DNA of 64,000 bases from NCBI GenBank assembly GCA_014529385.2, contig CM043970.1, positions 62,605,496 through 62,669,495 on the forward strand, read 5' to 3'. The first letter of the stretch is position 1. The number at the start of each line of letters is the position of its first letter. This DNA is from Adiantum capillus-veneris (Eukaryota; Streptophyta; Polypodiopsida; Polypodiales; Pteridaceae). Shown piece by piece: positions 25,397 through 37,739 of the stretch. A program made the position numbers and the translations under genes. Below the pieces are notes generated by a model. The model saw nothing but the letters and a program-made list of their open reading frames with translations. It did no database searches and was not told where the DNA came from.

Positions 25397-26333
25397 TCAT
25401 GCACTTGGGAGTTTTGTCAATCATGGATAAGGGGAATCAAAGTTAAGTGTTTCATCATCTTTCTTTCTCTTTTTGCCTAATTTTTAATGTTATATCCTAT
25501 CACTGACATTAAAAGTTTATGATTGAATTGTAGACAATTCATAGCTAGATATAGCTATATAAATAGCATTATAGAGAGATTAACTACTTATAGAGATTAA
25601 TCAGTATATATAATGCTGATATAGTAAATATAAGTACAATCAATTTGTGTGCATTTGATCACATTACAGGTAGCATATACATAAATGGTCATACTAGGAA
25701 TGAATGAAGAGTTTGGTGTGAGTGAAAGGTACAAGGGAAGAAGAAGCTAGATCGAGAAGTTTTGCACAACGTAAAAAATAAGGAGAGGGAGAAGTAAAGG
25801 AAAAATTGTCTTTTCATCATAGGAGTTGATCCATAAAGATGAAATAGGAGTAAAATGAAGAATATCTTAAATGTCATGAGAAGAATCCCAAGAGGCCTAC
25901 CACCTATGATGAGCTGATGTTATCAACGTGGGAAACTACGCAAAGACCATCTCAAACTTTGAGATATCGGCATGTCATCTTGCTCAAGCCACCTGTTCAA
26001 AATATTCAATTACCTGCAAGCCAAGAAATCAAGACGGAGAGCGTAAACAATCAAAATCCTATGGCCTGTAGTAGCTGGTCTGCACTATTAACATCCGACT
26101 CAAAGCCGTTCGCCATGTCACGAGCACCGGCTTGAGCCATTCGACTTCTCCCCCTTACCCAACCCCTCTCTTGCTCACATGCCAACCTTTCAACCATTAG
26201 TAGCTGCTTAACCAATTGCACTCATAGTGCTCATTCATCCACTCGATTGCATGGGCAGGGCACACAGGTGACACAACCACCCTCCATATTTTCCTTCCAC
26301 CACTAGAAATTGACGCACTGGTCAAAAAAGATG

Positions 26334-26381
<48 letters not shown>
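26334..26381. repeat. (AT)n microsatellite
   Basis: About 24 AT units with one interruption. Confidence 0.95.
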
Positions 26382-26384
<3 letters not shown>

Positions 26385-26556
26385 GAGCTCAATCATTGTA
26401 TGGCTGTATCATAGAGAAAACTACCACCACTCCACCAACCCCAGTAGCTTCATCTGCTAGCTACACACACTCCATCCATCTCTCTCCCTGGACTCCCACT
26501 CATCGATCGTCATCACTTTCACCATGCAGTCCACCTTGCTGATGTGTAAAATACAA

Positions 26557-26559
<3 letters not shown>

Positions 26560-26600
<41 letters not shown>
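26560..26600. repeat. (CT)n microsatellite
   Basis: About 20 CT units. Confidence 0.95.
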
Positions 26601-26603
<3 letters not shown>

Positions 26604-27382
26604 TCATAGCATGCAGCCTAGCTGCACCCACCCTTGTGTATCTAGTCATCTCTCAACAACCACACACACATACACACACACACAACGTGTGTGGCAGATT
26701 TGTTGGGGGTTCCATCGTTGCAATAGCTCCAATGACCAACAAAATTATCAATCCAAAGGGATGAGCTACCCGGCTAGGGCATGGAAACACTCACATGGTA
26801 AGTGAGCTAATTATGGCAACCCAAATGGTTAACTCTACAAGATGAGCTTCTCGGCCTATGGCGGAGCTAAGCCACAATGAAGGGCAATCTCCACATCCAC
26901 TTCTCTTCACCTCTAATCAACCCAATCACACACACTAACGATTACAAGATGCACACAACACTAATCCTATAATGCAACACACTAATTGCAAGCACACACA
27001 CATAGATCTATCGAGCACCACACTCCAATCAAACCTACATGCACACACAAGAAAAAGAGGGCAATCAGACAAGATTAGATAGGGATTAACCACTAATTAG
27101 TTACAATCTAGCTAATTTAAGCATCATAGTCAATCATAAGAAGCATGAGAGAGGCATAGTGAAAGAGAATGAATCATTAATTAGTGTTAATCAAGTCTCA
27201 TGAGCAAGGAGAAGCTCAAGGACTCCATAGCCACACACCTCAAGAGATCTCACTCAATAGGTTATTTGTGCTTGTGCAGTTTAGTGGTCCTGAGACTATC
27301 AAATGTGTTTCATGTTCCCCTAATAGTAAGCCGGTAGGGTTCGAAGTGAGATGGCTTTAGAACTCACGAAGGTTCCTGCTCC

Positions 27383-28600
27383 CTAGTAACCTTGTAGAGA
27401 TGTCATGTCCCTTTCCATAGGATATTTCCCTAAACACAATTCCTCGAATGGAGATGTTTTCTTTTCAAAGTTTATTTGGTTTAAATTAGGCACTCTTTCA
27501 CATAGTGGAGCTAACCATTCCTCTTGGATTAGAGGAACTCCCTCTATCCCCTTGTCTAAATCTGGTACTACCATGACTAGTTCAATCTCCAACTCTTGAG
27601 GTTTTTTCAGAATAATTTCTTCCTCAATTGCTAACCCCTTCTCTTCTTCCATTTCTTTTTAGTGGGTTTGTGAGCCTCCATAAGCTCTTGAGTGATTTTC
27701 ACTAGTCCCTCAAAAACTTCTAGCTTTGCAAATTTGAGCTTTGGGTGTGGCTAATGTTTCCATTTATTTTTCAAATTTTAAATGTCTTGTAGACCTACCT
27801 GATAAGATTCTAAAGAAATATTTATAGTTTTGTTAAGCTTGTCTACTAGTACAGATCCCCTCGATTTTACTGAAGATTCCTCTATTCTGTCAAACCGTTG
27901 GGACAAAAATGTGAACCCATTTTTTAACTTATCCTTGAACCTAAAGATAAGCATTGCTCCATTTTCCCTTCTGAAGATGTACACAATTTTACTATCTTGC
28001 TAGGTCATTGATTTTGCATCTTTTATCCATAACATTTCTTTTGAGTCCATAATTTCCCAATAATAAACCCCTAAGTTCTCATTGTCGGTCTTTAATCATC
28101 TCATGATTCCCAAGTTGACTAGGTTGTAGCCCAAGGGGAGGTGGTGCCTCCATAATGCCCTCACTATATTTTGAGGTTTCTTCTATGTTTCCCCATTTTT
28201 CCACCACGTCAAGATTCTTGACGATCACATACATAGTCCCTTTAGGGTCCATGTAGGACTTTCCTTGCCTTTTGGTTTTAACCTCCGCTTTGAATTTCAT
28301 CTCATAATCATCAATATGCTGATAGGGTCTACCCTCCATATCCAAGTATATAGAATCCCCATGATTGTTTTTCTTTAGTAAAGTCAAGATGTAACAATAT
28401 CGCACATGGTTATCAGATCCCCACAACTCTAAAGATGTTCCCAAAGACATTTCAAAACTAGTGCCTAAATAAGTTTCTTGCACTTTTGCAATGGGAGGTA
28501 GCCTCTCTACATGATTTACACTCTCTTTAGTGTATGCTCTGCTCAAATTGCCTCCTAGGTTGCCAAGATTTCCTAGCACGCTACCTGATCTGAGTCTCAT
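27383..28600 (-). pseudogene. Gag relic related to the 18.7-kb Ty3 element
   Basis: The frame opens MRLRSGSVLGNLG, parallel to the MFLRSGKQIN start of the complete element's gag. Both share a KES-VN segment and a block that reads MYVIVKNLDVVEKWG here and MYLVVLNPNIVDKWG there. After a stop at 28079 come FRFKDKLKNGFTFLSQRFDR and, further on, FEGLVKITQELMEAH, a helical charged region. The last frame (27652-27383) has LVMVVPDLDKGIEGV. Several stops are present, and no polymerase follows in the window. Confidence 0.6.
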
Positions 28601-29795
28601 AAAGCTTTAAAATCAAGTGACAGATACTTGAAGCCTAGGCTAATGTTCCACCCAAGTGATCAATGTCCTTTTGAAGTGTCCTTGGTCTTTTCCCAACAAA
28701 ACATTTATTTTTTGCACATCAGCATTTCACATCGTATGTGATTCCATAATTATCAGTTTGAAGTCAAAAAATGCTTTGCCTTGCCAATTAGTGCTTACTG
28801 AGAAATTCATAGGTCAAATTATGAGAGATAAATCAGTGCACTAAATATAGAAGTGCCACTTTTATGGGTCCAACCGAGAGATTCTAGCTCCTAGGTGGTT
28901 TCTTAGGTTTATCCACGGTTACCCATATGATAAAAATATGAATAAAAACTTTCTAGGGTGAGATCCTATATTAGGCATGTTGAAGATAGTTTTTTAAAAA
29001 AATTATGTTTTTCGCAATTTTGGTCTTACCATAGTTTATAGACACTATAAGAAACTCACTTGTGAAGTATTTTAGTTTTTGGACATACACACCCCTTTAT
29101 ATCCATCTTCCGTAATGGAGATTATTTTTGTTTGGGTCTGTTCAGTTAAATCCTATAGTCCAAATAATCCAACTTTGATAAAACTTGTCTATACAAGGTG
29201 TTCAAGCTCTAGGTAAGTCACTTTTCCAATTATAGCCTGATATGAGGTCCATCTATATAAGGCATGCCTAATATAGAGGCTAGAGGTACCTTTTTTCTTT
29301 GAGGTTTCCCTAGTTTTTTGCTTGATATGCCCCCCTTGAGGTATCTGAAGGTTGTTGGTTTGTTAAGGTCTTGCCATTATGCTCAGATCTGAGAGATTCA
29401 TCTTTGGCATGCTAAATATGGTACATGAGTAGATTCAATTTGTCTAGACAAATCTTTTACTAGATGCAATTCGGACTAGTTTTTACTTACCCTACTTCTA
29501 CTAAACTTGAAAAAACATGTGATGTGTGGGTAAAATCAATGCTCTAATCTAAAATCCCCCTTTTTTCCCCTAGTGCACTCCTTTGCGACTAAGTACGAGT
29601 GTTACCAAACTCAAGGGTACTTTACCAACTCCACCCTTCTAATCTTCTACTACCAAGGTCTCAATGAATACCCCCACTCCCGGTACCTTTGAGCAATGTA
29701 GAAATAAAAAGGTCAATGTCTCTAGGGAGCCTATAGGAAGTGATGGATTTTTTTTCGAGTAAAAGCTTTCAGTGTTTTTCTAGTCTAGGTGTTTC
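28601..29795 (-). other. Leader of the gag relic
   Basis: No coding frame is recognised over 1.2 kb between the gag start and a primer-site-like sequence. The length fits the long leaders of Athila/Tat-type elements. CGATCGCGATCG does not occur here. Confidence 0.4.
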
Positions 29796-29815
29796 ATCCT
29801 TGGCAGCGGCACAAA
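29796..29815 (-). other. Primer-binding-site-like sequence
   Basis: The reverse complement reads TTTTGTGCCGCTGCCAAGG, resembling the TTGGCGCCGNTGCC type used by plant Ty3 elements. TGCCGATCG follows at 29817 as a possible LTR end. Confidence 0.45.
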
Positions 29816-29816
29816 A

Positions 29817-30549
29817 TGCCGATCGACTGCCAACTCACTATATCAATGGTGGAAAAGCAAGAACTAGAGATACTAATATTTCAATCCGTGGGGTGTAGTT
29901 GAACCCAATATAAGTACGCAAAGGCTACAAGAGATAGATAATCTCTCAAAAAACCCTATCCTAAGTTCTCTCTAACTTATCCTTCTTAAGTGTGTGTCAA
30001 ACACTCAAAAGTAATCTATGAAACCGCAAGTTTCTCACACCATTTTGGGACAGCTAGAAGTATTTGAATAGACTCAAACTTAATACACTAATGGAGCAAG
30101 TCATAACAGACGTGGTCAAGCTCAAAAATGTTAGTTTTGACACTTGGCAAAACTACATCAATAATAAACAAAAAAATCTAGGATGTCAATTTGGACACTC
30201 AAAATAGTCCGTAGCATCTTTAGAATGTTCTCTTGCTATTTCTATTCTTAAATTTGATTTAGAGTGATATTTTGTGCACTATGAGCCAAAATAGCTCATA
30301 GAAAGACACGTCTAAAAACATAGAAGTAACATGAGAAATTTACATTGAATGAGAGAGTTTGAAGGCACTTCACGCAATTGCAATGCCACATCATAGGAGG
30401 GAGAAATAAGAGAAAACAGGTAGAATATGTAGACAAAACAGTCCTACAATTACTTTCATTATCCAAAACTTTAGTCATTTTTACAAAATGTGCCTTTTAT
30501 ACCCTTGCCGAGGTTTTGAAATGAAATCCTAACTCACTAAAAAGGTGAA
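29817..30549 (-). mobile_element. Probable LTR of the gag relic
   Basis: It starts TGCCGATCG directly beside the primer-site-like sequence and holds no coding frame. The far end could not be fixed because no second LTR is in the window. About 700 bp is an estimate. Confidence 0.3.
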
Positions 30550-32215
30550 ATGAGGCTAAGGCCACAATTGTTTTCTTCTATCCAGTTGATAATAGAATAT
30601 AAGGGAGACATCATTACAACATGGAATACTTTGCATGTACAAGCCAAATTCTATTCTTGCTTATTGTCAAAGTTTTTGGAAAGCTTATCTCCTAGTAGCC
30701 CCTTTTGTATTATTTTCTTTGGCAGAACAAATGGAAAGGTTTTGTTGTGGGGTAAGTTGTAGAAGTATTGTCTCAAGCAGAAGGCTACATCAATCTAGGG
30801 AAACAATGGGTCATGCTAAATATGGTTAGAATCTTTTGATAGGATAGTTCACTTTCACAGAAGAGAAGCGTGTGGTTAGGGCTACTTGTAACAACAATCA
30901 AGAAAATCAGGGAAACCAAGGTAATAAGAAACAAGATAACAATAAGCAGGGCAATAGATTTGGAAAGAAGAAAAGAGAAGCTTATACACCTAGCTATTAG
31001 ATGAGCAGAAAGCTCAGTGGTGGTACAAGAAAGGAACGTGATATACTTGTGAGGAACCATGCCACATTTAGCTAAGTGTCCAACAAAATAGGAAAATTCA
31101 GATGATAGGGCTGAAACTTTCAAAGCAATAGAGGAGCGTCAAGCAAAGAAAGGAAAGACCAAGGTGGGCTTGATTCCAGACATACTAGGGGTGGTTCTAG
31201 ATAAAGAGGACCATAGTTATGAGCTATGTAGAGCTTGGGGAAAAGTGCAAGATCAAGAGGCTTTGATCTTCTTTGATAGTGGTGCAAAGGCCAACTCTAT
31301 ATCTCTTGGGATGGCTGCGTGTTTAGGAGTCAAGCTGAAAGAAATGGGACCACTAACTGATGCAGCTTTGGCGGCCAAAGGACATGAGGTTTTGGTGACA
31401 CCATTGATTGGCAAGCTTCATTTGCATTGTCAACAATATGTTGACCAAGAGGACTTTTGCATCATGCCAGGTGAGGGGTGTGATGTCCTCTTAGGGATCC
31501 CATGGATGGACAAGAATAAGGGGGTCATAAATTGTGAGGCCAACAAATTCTTTGTGAATAATTCTAAGGGCCAAGAAATTGTAATTGTCAAGCTCCAAGG
31601 AGAGTTTATTTCTCTTGTATAAGCTTGGACCATTTCTAAATTAATGAAATCCAACATTTTGACTTAAACGATCTTTGTACAAGAGAGGAGTGAGTATGAA
31701 TGTTTTGATATGTTGGAGTTAGAGAGTGATCACCTAACTTTCTCAATGCTAACGAATATTGTTTCTTGGAAAGTCTTTCTAAAGAGCTTCCACCTTCGCG
31801 ACCAGAGGATCACAAGATTGATTTGGTACTAGGTAGTACACATCCAAATTTCCCTCTTTACAGAGTTATCCCGTGCATAGTAGAAGGCGATTATGAGCCA
31901 AGTTCATGAGCTCTTGGAGAAGGGGTTGATAAGACTGATGTTCATATCCTTTTTTCTCACTAGTGCTACTAGTGCAGAAGAAGGTTGGATCATGGAGAAT
32001 GTGTATAGACTACAGGTCTCTCAACAATATTACTATCAATAACATATTTTTGATCCCGAGGATCAATGATATACTTGCTAGGTTGCAAGGATCTACATGC
32101 TTTAGCAAGATAGACTTGAAGAGTGGACATTATTAGATTAGGATTACAGCAGAGGATGTGCACAAGATATCTTTTAGGACATCTTTCACATATATAAGGT
32201 GCTCACTCTACATAC
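30550..32215 (+). mobile_element. Ty3/gypsy gag-protease-RT relic
   Basis: The gag part shows DIITTWNTLHVQAKFYS and an Asn/Gln-rich stretch (NNNQENQGNQGNKKQDNNKQ) before a degenerate zinc knuckle. The frame 31164-31622 is a retropepsin: ALIFFDSGAKANSISLGMA (active-site DSGA), then CDVLLGIPWMDKNKG. Reverse transcriptase text follows in broken frames: VHELLEKGLIRLM, GSWRMCIDYRSLNNITINN, FSKIDLKSGHY. It stops before the YxDD motif near 32210, where it meets a CACTA-type fragment. Confidence 0.8.
31164..31622 (+). pseudogene. Retropepsin domain of the gypsy relic
   Basis: An uninterrupted 152-codon stretch. The Asp of DSGA lies near residue 37, and the LLGIPWM flap-to-end motif near residue 110. 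It is the aspartic protease that releases Gag and Pol parts in Ty3 elements. The frame is open, but its neighbours are broken, so it is unlikely to work. Confidence 0.75.
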
Positions 32216-32239
32216 CTATGCGATTTGTGGAGCGTCCAT

Positions 32240-33494
32240 GTTGTAGGTAGCATATAACTCTCTCTACCATATGTCTTCAAAGAAATTTGTGTTCTGACTC
32301 TCTGTAGATCCTCTCTCTACAGGGTGTCAACCTCGAAAGATATTCCCCTCCAAATCTACATACCTCTAAGAGGTACATTCTTACACCACATAGCTCTATT
32401 GTACATGAAAATTCTATCTGTGCAGTCGAAAAAAATTCCATCGCACTAAGTAGCACACATTCAAGTAAGGACAGAAAGTAAAGATCTATGGAAGTGTAAA
32501 TTTAGTCACACATGGTTGTTACATATAAGATGAAACAATGCAAGAATCTTAAGTAATGCATTGTTGATCAATTATGTCGACTCTAAGATGTTGTTCATAA
32601 GACCACATGTTGTTTTATGTGGATATCTAAAAGTACAACGCCAAGTACATACACTTTAAGTAAGAATATTAGAAATTCAAACAACTTCGTAATATACATT
32701 CATAGAGAAATTATTACTTCTCTATCACAACCAAATTCAATTTCTCTCAAATCACCAATGATGTCCTCTCTCACCAAAATTCCATCTTTGATATTTTTAG
32801 ATAACCACGAAAGAATGGATGGAGGCTTACTCTTGGTAGATTTGCCACCTCTTTCTCTTCTTTTTGGGTGGCAAACTTCCTGGTACTCTTCGAAAAATCT
32901 TTGCTTACACTGTGAGTTGTAAATAAAAAACATGGAAATGTTCAAGCATTTGCCAATTGTGAGCTTGTGCATAATGCCCTTGCCACATAACACCTCATCT
33001 AAGAATGTAAGAGACTCTTCTACTATCCACCTATGAGGAGAAGCTATGTCAACATGTTCAAGGTACTCTCAAAGGTAATGCATTCACTCTCCAAGCACCC
33101 ATACCTTGGCCATTGAACCCTCTAGTTGTGCTCTTTGGAAAACAAGCCCCTTTAGAACTCCCATAAATCTCTCAATCCAAAACATCCAAGAAGTGCTAAC
33201 AACACCTGCAATATCTGTCTTATCCACAAGATAAATGAGTATGTGGACTTGAATATCAAAAAAGGAATCTAGTAGCTCTTTCTCCGCCAAACAAAGGATC
33301 TCAATGCATTCCCTTTTCTTTTGTGGTATTGACCTTGTATCAATCTCCCTATACTTCATCCATCTATAAAAAATTACAAGAACAATGTGTGTAACATGTA
33401 TTAAGAGCACATATATAAACATACACATGATATAGCATACCTTGCTAGCTTCCCTAAATGATAGATAACATCTTAGATACCACTTGCTAAGCAA
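32240..33494 (-). mobile_element. CACTA/EnSpm transposase relic (DUF4218 region)
   Basis: The minus-strand frame 33494-33084 contains RECIEILCLAEKELLDSFFD, IQVHILIYLVDKTDIAG, SWMFWIERFMGVLKGLV and AQLEGSMAK. This follows the DUF4218 signature (FFDIQVHLLIHLV ... RWMYPIERYMKxLKGYVRNRARPEGSIAE) found downstream of the Tnp2 domain in plant CACTA transposases. The 32993-32700 frame continues with FFEEYQEVCHPKRRERGGKS. No catalytic domain or CACTA termini were seen. It is truncated at both ends by retroelement sequence. Confidence 0.65.
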
Positions 33495-33521
33495 CCATCA
33501 ATGACAATGAGGAGTTTAAAA

Positions 33522-33871
33522 TGGTGTTTTCGGTGTACCTTCCTAGGCTATGTATATTACTTTAATATAGATATTCAAGTCTACACCTTAATTCCCATTT
33601 TTGGGTATTGGGCAGTTTTTAGGAACTTGAAAGTAATAACTACTCGTATCTTCCATGGGAAGAGGAAAAACCTATGGGAATATTGTGTATGGAGTAGATG
33701 ATGGTCATGGGAAGGCAAAGGAATGGAGTTCTATTGTGTTCTTGATGTATTCTTTTCATACAATCATGTAGTTTCTTGAATCAATCCCGAATTTTTTTCT
33801 ATGTGTTTCTCATTCACAATCTTCTTCTTTCTTATTTATGTATGCAAACATGCAGAGGGTGAGCCTCTACA
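33522..33871 (+). mobile_element. 5' LTR of the outer element
   Basis: The first ~195 bp (33522-33715) match 59182-59372 in the same orientation. Shared words include GTGTACCTTCCTA, GTAATAACTACTCGTATCTTC and GGGAAGAGG. It begins TGGTGTTTT and ends CTCTACA just before a primer-site-like CTTGGCGATCCTACTGG. The 3' copy appears truncated. Confidence 0.5.
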
Positions 33872-33872
33872 C

Positions 33873-33890
33873 TTGGCGATCCTACTGGTT
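33873..33890 (+). other. Primer-binding-site-like sequence of the outer element
   Basis: TTGGCGATCCTACTGG resembles the TTGGCGACTCCxCTGG type of some Tat/Ogre-clade elements. The match is imperfect. Confidence 0.4.
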
Positions 33891-34239
33891 TTTGTCAGGC
33901 ATGGTAAATTAAGGAGAAAAAAACCTAATGTATTTCATGTCATTTTCAAAAATTCACGTCGTTTGTAGATTTCAGGGCATTCTCACAGAAACAGGACGTT
34001 TGTAGTGACTCAGACATTTTCAGAGAATCAAGACTAATTTTAAAATTTTAGTTTCTTGACAGTTTCATGAATTCAAATTTATGGGGACAATTTTTAGGCA
34101 TTTCAAGACAGTTTGGACAGCTTTGAACATTTCGCAAGCAATTTCAAGAAATTCCAGGTTTGTGATTTCATGAAATTATCACAAAGTAGTTTTATATGGA
34201 CTAAAATTCAATTTATTACTGTATGGAGATACTACCCAA

Positions 34240-34680
34240 TGGGTAAAAAGAAGAAGAAGAAAAAGTGCTCTATTTGTCATAAACATGGGCACTATGCAAA
34301 GCAATGTACTTACATATGTTAGCCTTGTCAAAAAGAGGATGTTTGTGTCAAGTATTGCATGCCAAAGTTGTGTACAGAATTGTATGGATTATGCAATGTT
34401 TTCAGGATGCCGCATGTCATCAAGACATGTGTGATGCTCAAGAGGATCTAGATTGGTTTTTTGATATTCTTGATGATGCACAAAGATGGCATAATAATCG
34501 TATTGATAAGAAGAGGAAGCCATGCTCAACCATACAACAGATATCATGAAGCGATTGAAGGTGTTTTAGAGCAGTATGAAGATGAATTTGATGATGGCTT
34601 CAGTGATGATGATTCACAATGGTGTTTTCAACAAACTATTACTATTTTCAACCTAAATCAACCTGATGTTGTCAACTTTT
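34240..34680 (+). pseudogene. Zinc-knuckle fragment of the outer element
   Basis: After a lysine run the frame carries CSICHKHGHYAKQC, a CCHC knuckle, and ends at 34322. Overlapping frames continue with HQDMCDAQEDLDWFFDILDD and then EAIEGVLEQYEDEFDDGFSD, so frameshifts split one protein. The acidic, cysteine-bearing text is not recognised. A gag-like nucleic-acid-binding role is inferred from the knuckle only. Confidence 0.45.
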
Positions 34681-36623
34681 AGTTATCCATAGCTTTTTAG
34701 GAACCTCCAGTTTCAAAACGTGAAAATTTTAAGCAGTTTTTCAACACCTGAATGTTTCAAACCAGATTTTGATGTTCTTGAATACAAGATCAAAGTTGTA
34801 TATATTTAGATTATTGAAGAGCACAAGATGATTCAAGAAGAATATATTATTCAAAGCAAGGGAGATGGAGTTAAAAAGATGATGAAGGAAGAAGGAGGAA
34901 TCCAAGAGCAGCTTATGAGCGAAAGGAGCCAAGAGGACTATCAGTTATCCCCTAACCCCACAACAAAGGGACTTGCCTCTTGGCAAGAAACGAATGAGAG
35001 CTACCCAAAAGAAGAATTCATGATTGAGAAGAAGGGAATGGAAGTGGGAGTGAGATACAAACCCATATACCAACCTTGGGCATCAATCTTGAAGAGGTTC
35101 AAACCTTGGGAGACATCAAAATCCAGTTTCCTAAAGAGGACGAGATGAAGATAGATGAAGTCAAAATGTGTGTTCATGATGAGGATGATGTGATGAATCA
35201 GATTTTGATCTATATTGATGGAATATCCCATAGACGATAGTCACGACGGTGTTTGTGCTGATAGAGAAATGGTTTCTGGAGTCTTGAAGGCTGAAATCCA
35301 ATATTCAAGAGTGGATATTATATTTGTTATTTAGATTATGAGGACAAGGATAATGAATTTCAAGTCCGCAAATACAAAGCTCCAAAATGCACGTTGTCAT
35401 GCCGTTTTGTGGCCATGTGATGAAAGAAAAAGTTATGCATGCATTATTGAACCTTTGATAAACTTATGAGCTATGTTATAATTACTTATGGCATGAGATT
35501 AATAGAAATGTATGGCTAATGTAGTTTTGTTTTTAGACCAAAAGTGCTTCAAAGTGGGCTAAGTGCAGTGTCAAGTTGACGATATTTGAAGTGAGGGTTT
35601 TTTGCTCAAGAATGCAGAGCTTGAAGTGGTAAGAAAGTTGTTCTAGATGTCTCCTCAAACAAAGCTATGGAGTGAAAGATATGGAGGATTCTCGAAGCTG
35701 GAGTGCATTGCAAATCCCTGAAACACACACAATAGTTAGAGCTAATTTGAAGTGATGGGTGTGTAGAGTTTGTATTATGGAGCTTGTTGGTCTTTTCAGA
35801 TTGGCAGTTCAGAGTTTCGGTTACTGAGTTACTAGGCTTTAAATATTTGTCGGGGCCAGGTCTGTGGTGGTTTGCTCACTTTGTGAAATGTGCCTACAAG
35901 TGGGTTTTGAAGCTCATTATGGTTTGGAAAGGTAGAAGATGACATATGGAGCCAACAAGAAGTGACTACTCATCAATTGGGTACTCAAACAACGAATTAT
36001 TGCTTGTTAAAGTTGATGCCAGATGACAGCACTGCAATGCCGGGTGTGTTTTGTAGTTTTTGAAGCCTTAGTTGAAGAGCTTGGAGTTGGGGTTGCTAGC
36101 TTCCTGTGGCACTTCATAACCTGGGTATCAAATAATTGAGCAAAATAGTCTGTGGAAAGAGGGCCATAAATTTGGGGTTTTGTGGAGCTTTTTGAAAAAA
36201 ATTATCAAAGTGTTTTGGGGTCTTGGAGATCAGGAGGGTCAAGGGCCCACCACCTGGCACAGTAGGTCATCCCACATGCAAGAAAAGACCGGAGAAGATT
36301 GGGGTATAGCGGTGCAGTGAGCATCCCTATTGGGCATCAAATGGGCAAGGTGGATCTCCTATGAGCACGAGCTATGGAGGTCACCGCTGCCCCTGCAACC
36401 TTGCCGCTACGTGCATTTTGCCTCTTGTCAGAGACGGCATTCCAATGGCCATTGTCATCTTATGTTGGTGGTAGTTGCAACCTGCGGGCGGCGGTGGTGA
36501 TGTTTTGGAAAAATGATGACGTTGCAGCCAACCTGGTGGCAGTTTTGGTGGTGCCCTATAGGCCCATATTTTTAAAGCTAACGGGGAGCCCCCGCTAGCG
36601 CTAGTGCAAGGGGGGCATCCCAC

Positions 36624-36659
<36 letters not shown>

Positions 36660-37739
36660 CCCTATAAGGACCTTGACTTTCCCTCTCTTGTTTAAAATGG
36701 GTGCACATTAAAAATTTTACAAATGAAATCAAAACTTGTCAAAACTTTTGGATTAGAATGTACTCATCAAGATCTATCCATTGATATATATCATGCCATT
36801 AAATTCCTTATATTCTAGAAGATTCTGTTTTTTATGTGACAACTCCGTCTTATAAATGGAATCTCTCTCCACATTGCAATTGTAGTGGGGCGGCCATAAT
36901 ATCTACAAATCAACTCCAAATTTGTCAGAGTTTGGGGATTTAGAACCTACCTTCCAAGATCTTTCCAATTATATTCTAGTTGATAGGGTTTTGTCAAAGC
37001 ATTGATGTACTTCACCAGGTTGTCCACTTTGGACAAGAGAGGCCAAGTCAAACCTCCTTATAGGGCCCCTTTGAGAGTCCAAATTTTCCCTAATGAAAAG
37101 GGGGATCCCATGGCAATGCACAAAGGCAAAGTGAGAGAGAGGATAATTAAACAAGCATCTAAGAGGTAGTTTGCATGTAAAATTTCCCAGTTCTCTTGGA
37201 GACTTTTCTGGTGCTCATTGACTTACTAAAAATAACCAAAGTGGCTCTATAAGCACCAAGTTTTGGTAATTTTTAGGGGTTTTTGTTGAGGTTTTGCAAT
37301 TTGGGAGTATCAAGGAGGGTTTGAAGGAGCATCAGAAGCACAAAAGGACTTGATGGTGGTTCTATTTTTGGGAGATTTTTTATCCGAAGGTTGCAATTGA
37401 AAGGGCATATTGAAGCGGGCATATGCAGCTGGATTGTAAAAAGAGAAATAAAAAATCTAAATTTGTATCACCTATCGAATGATAGCATCTCTTGAGTCTT
37501 GATTCTATGTTTCTTACTGATTTAACAGCTAATAGCGTTCCTCTTTGTAGTCTTTTTTATTTAACTCTATCTAATCACATGTATTACGTGTAGTAGACCT
37601 TATTTATGTCTATCTACACTCATTTGTCCTAGTTTGAGCATCTGCTAAGCTCTTGTCTACAGCTAGAGGCCCAATACTTTCCTAGTCGACCGGAGAGCCG
37701 TGCTCTTCAACAACGTTCCCTGAACAGAGAAATATTGAC
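34681..37739. other. Interior of the outer element, mostly unassigned
   Basis: A 106-codon plus frame at 34828-35148 is charged (MKEEGGIQEQLMSERSQEDY) and not recognised. Sequence from 35200 to 37740 shows no coherent frame. There is a GC-richer patch at 36370-36600 with an (AG)n tract at 36626-36657. No reverse transcriptase motif was found, so the outer element looks non-autonomous. Confidence 0.4.
36626..36657. repeat. (AG)n microsatellite
   Basis: About 16 AG units. Confidence 0.93.

Larger units (their letters stand above)
25480..27360. other. Region without a recognised gene
   Basis: AT-rich sequence with an (AT)n tract at 26334-26381, a (CT)n tract at 26560-26600 and CA-rich runs near 26660-26690. 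A 72-codon plus-strand frame at 25917-26135 has ordinary composition (TYDELMLSTWETTQRPSQT extends it upstream). It may be an exon fragment, but no family was recognised. Confidence 0.4.

Noticed and set aside
25423-25446. Copia gag starting at MDKGNQS
   Set aside because: The frame stops after seven codons and no further gag text follows on the plus strand.
34240-34322. CCHC knuckle as part of an endogenous pararetrovirus
   Set aside because: No movement protein, coat or RT motif was found, and the flanking direct repeat favours an LTR element.
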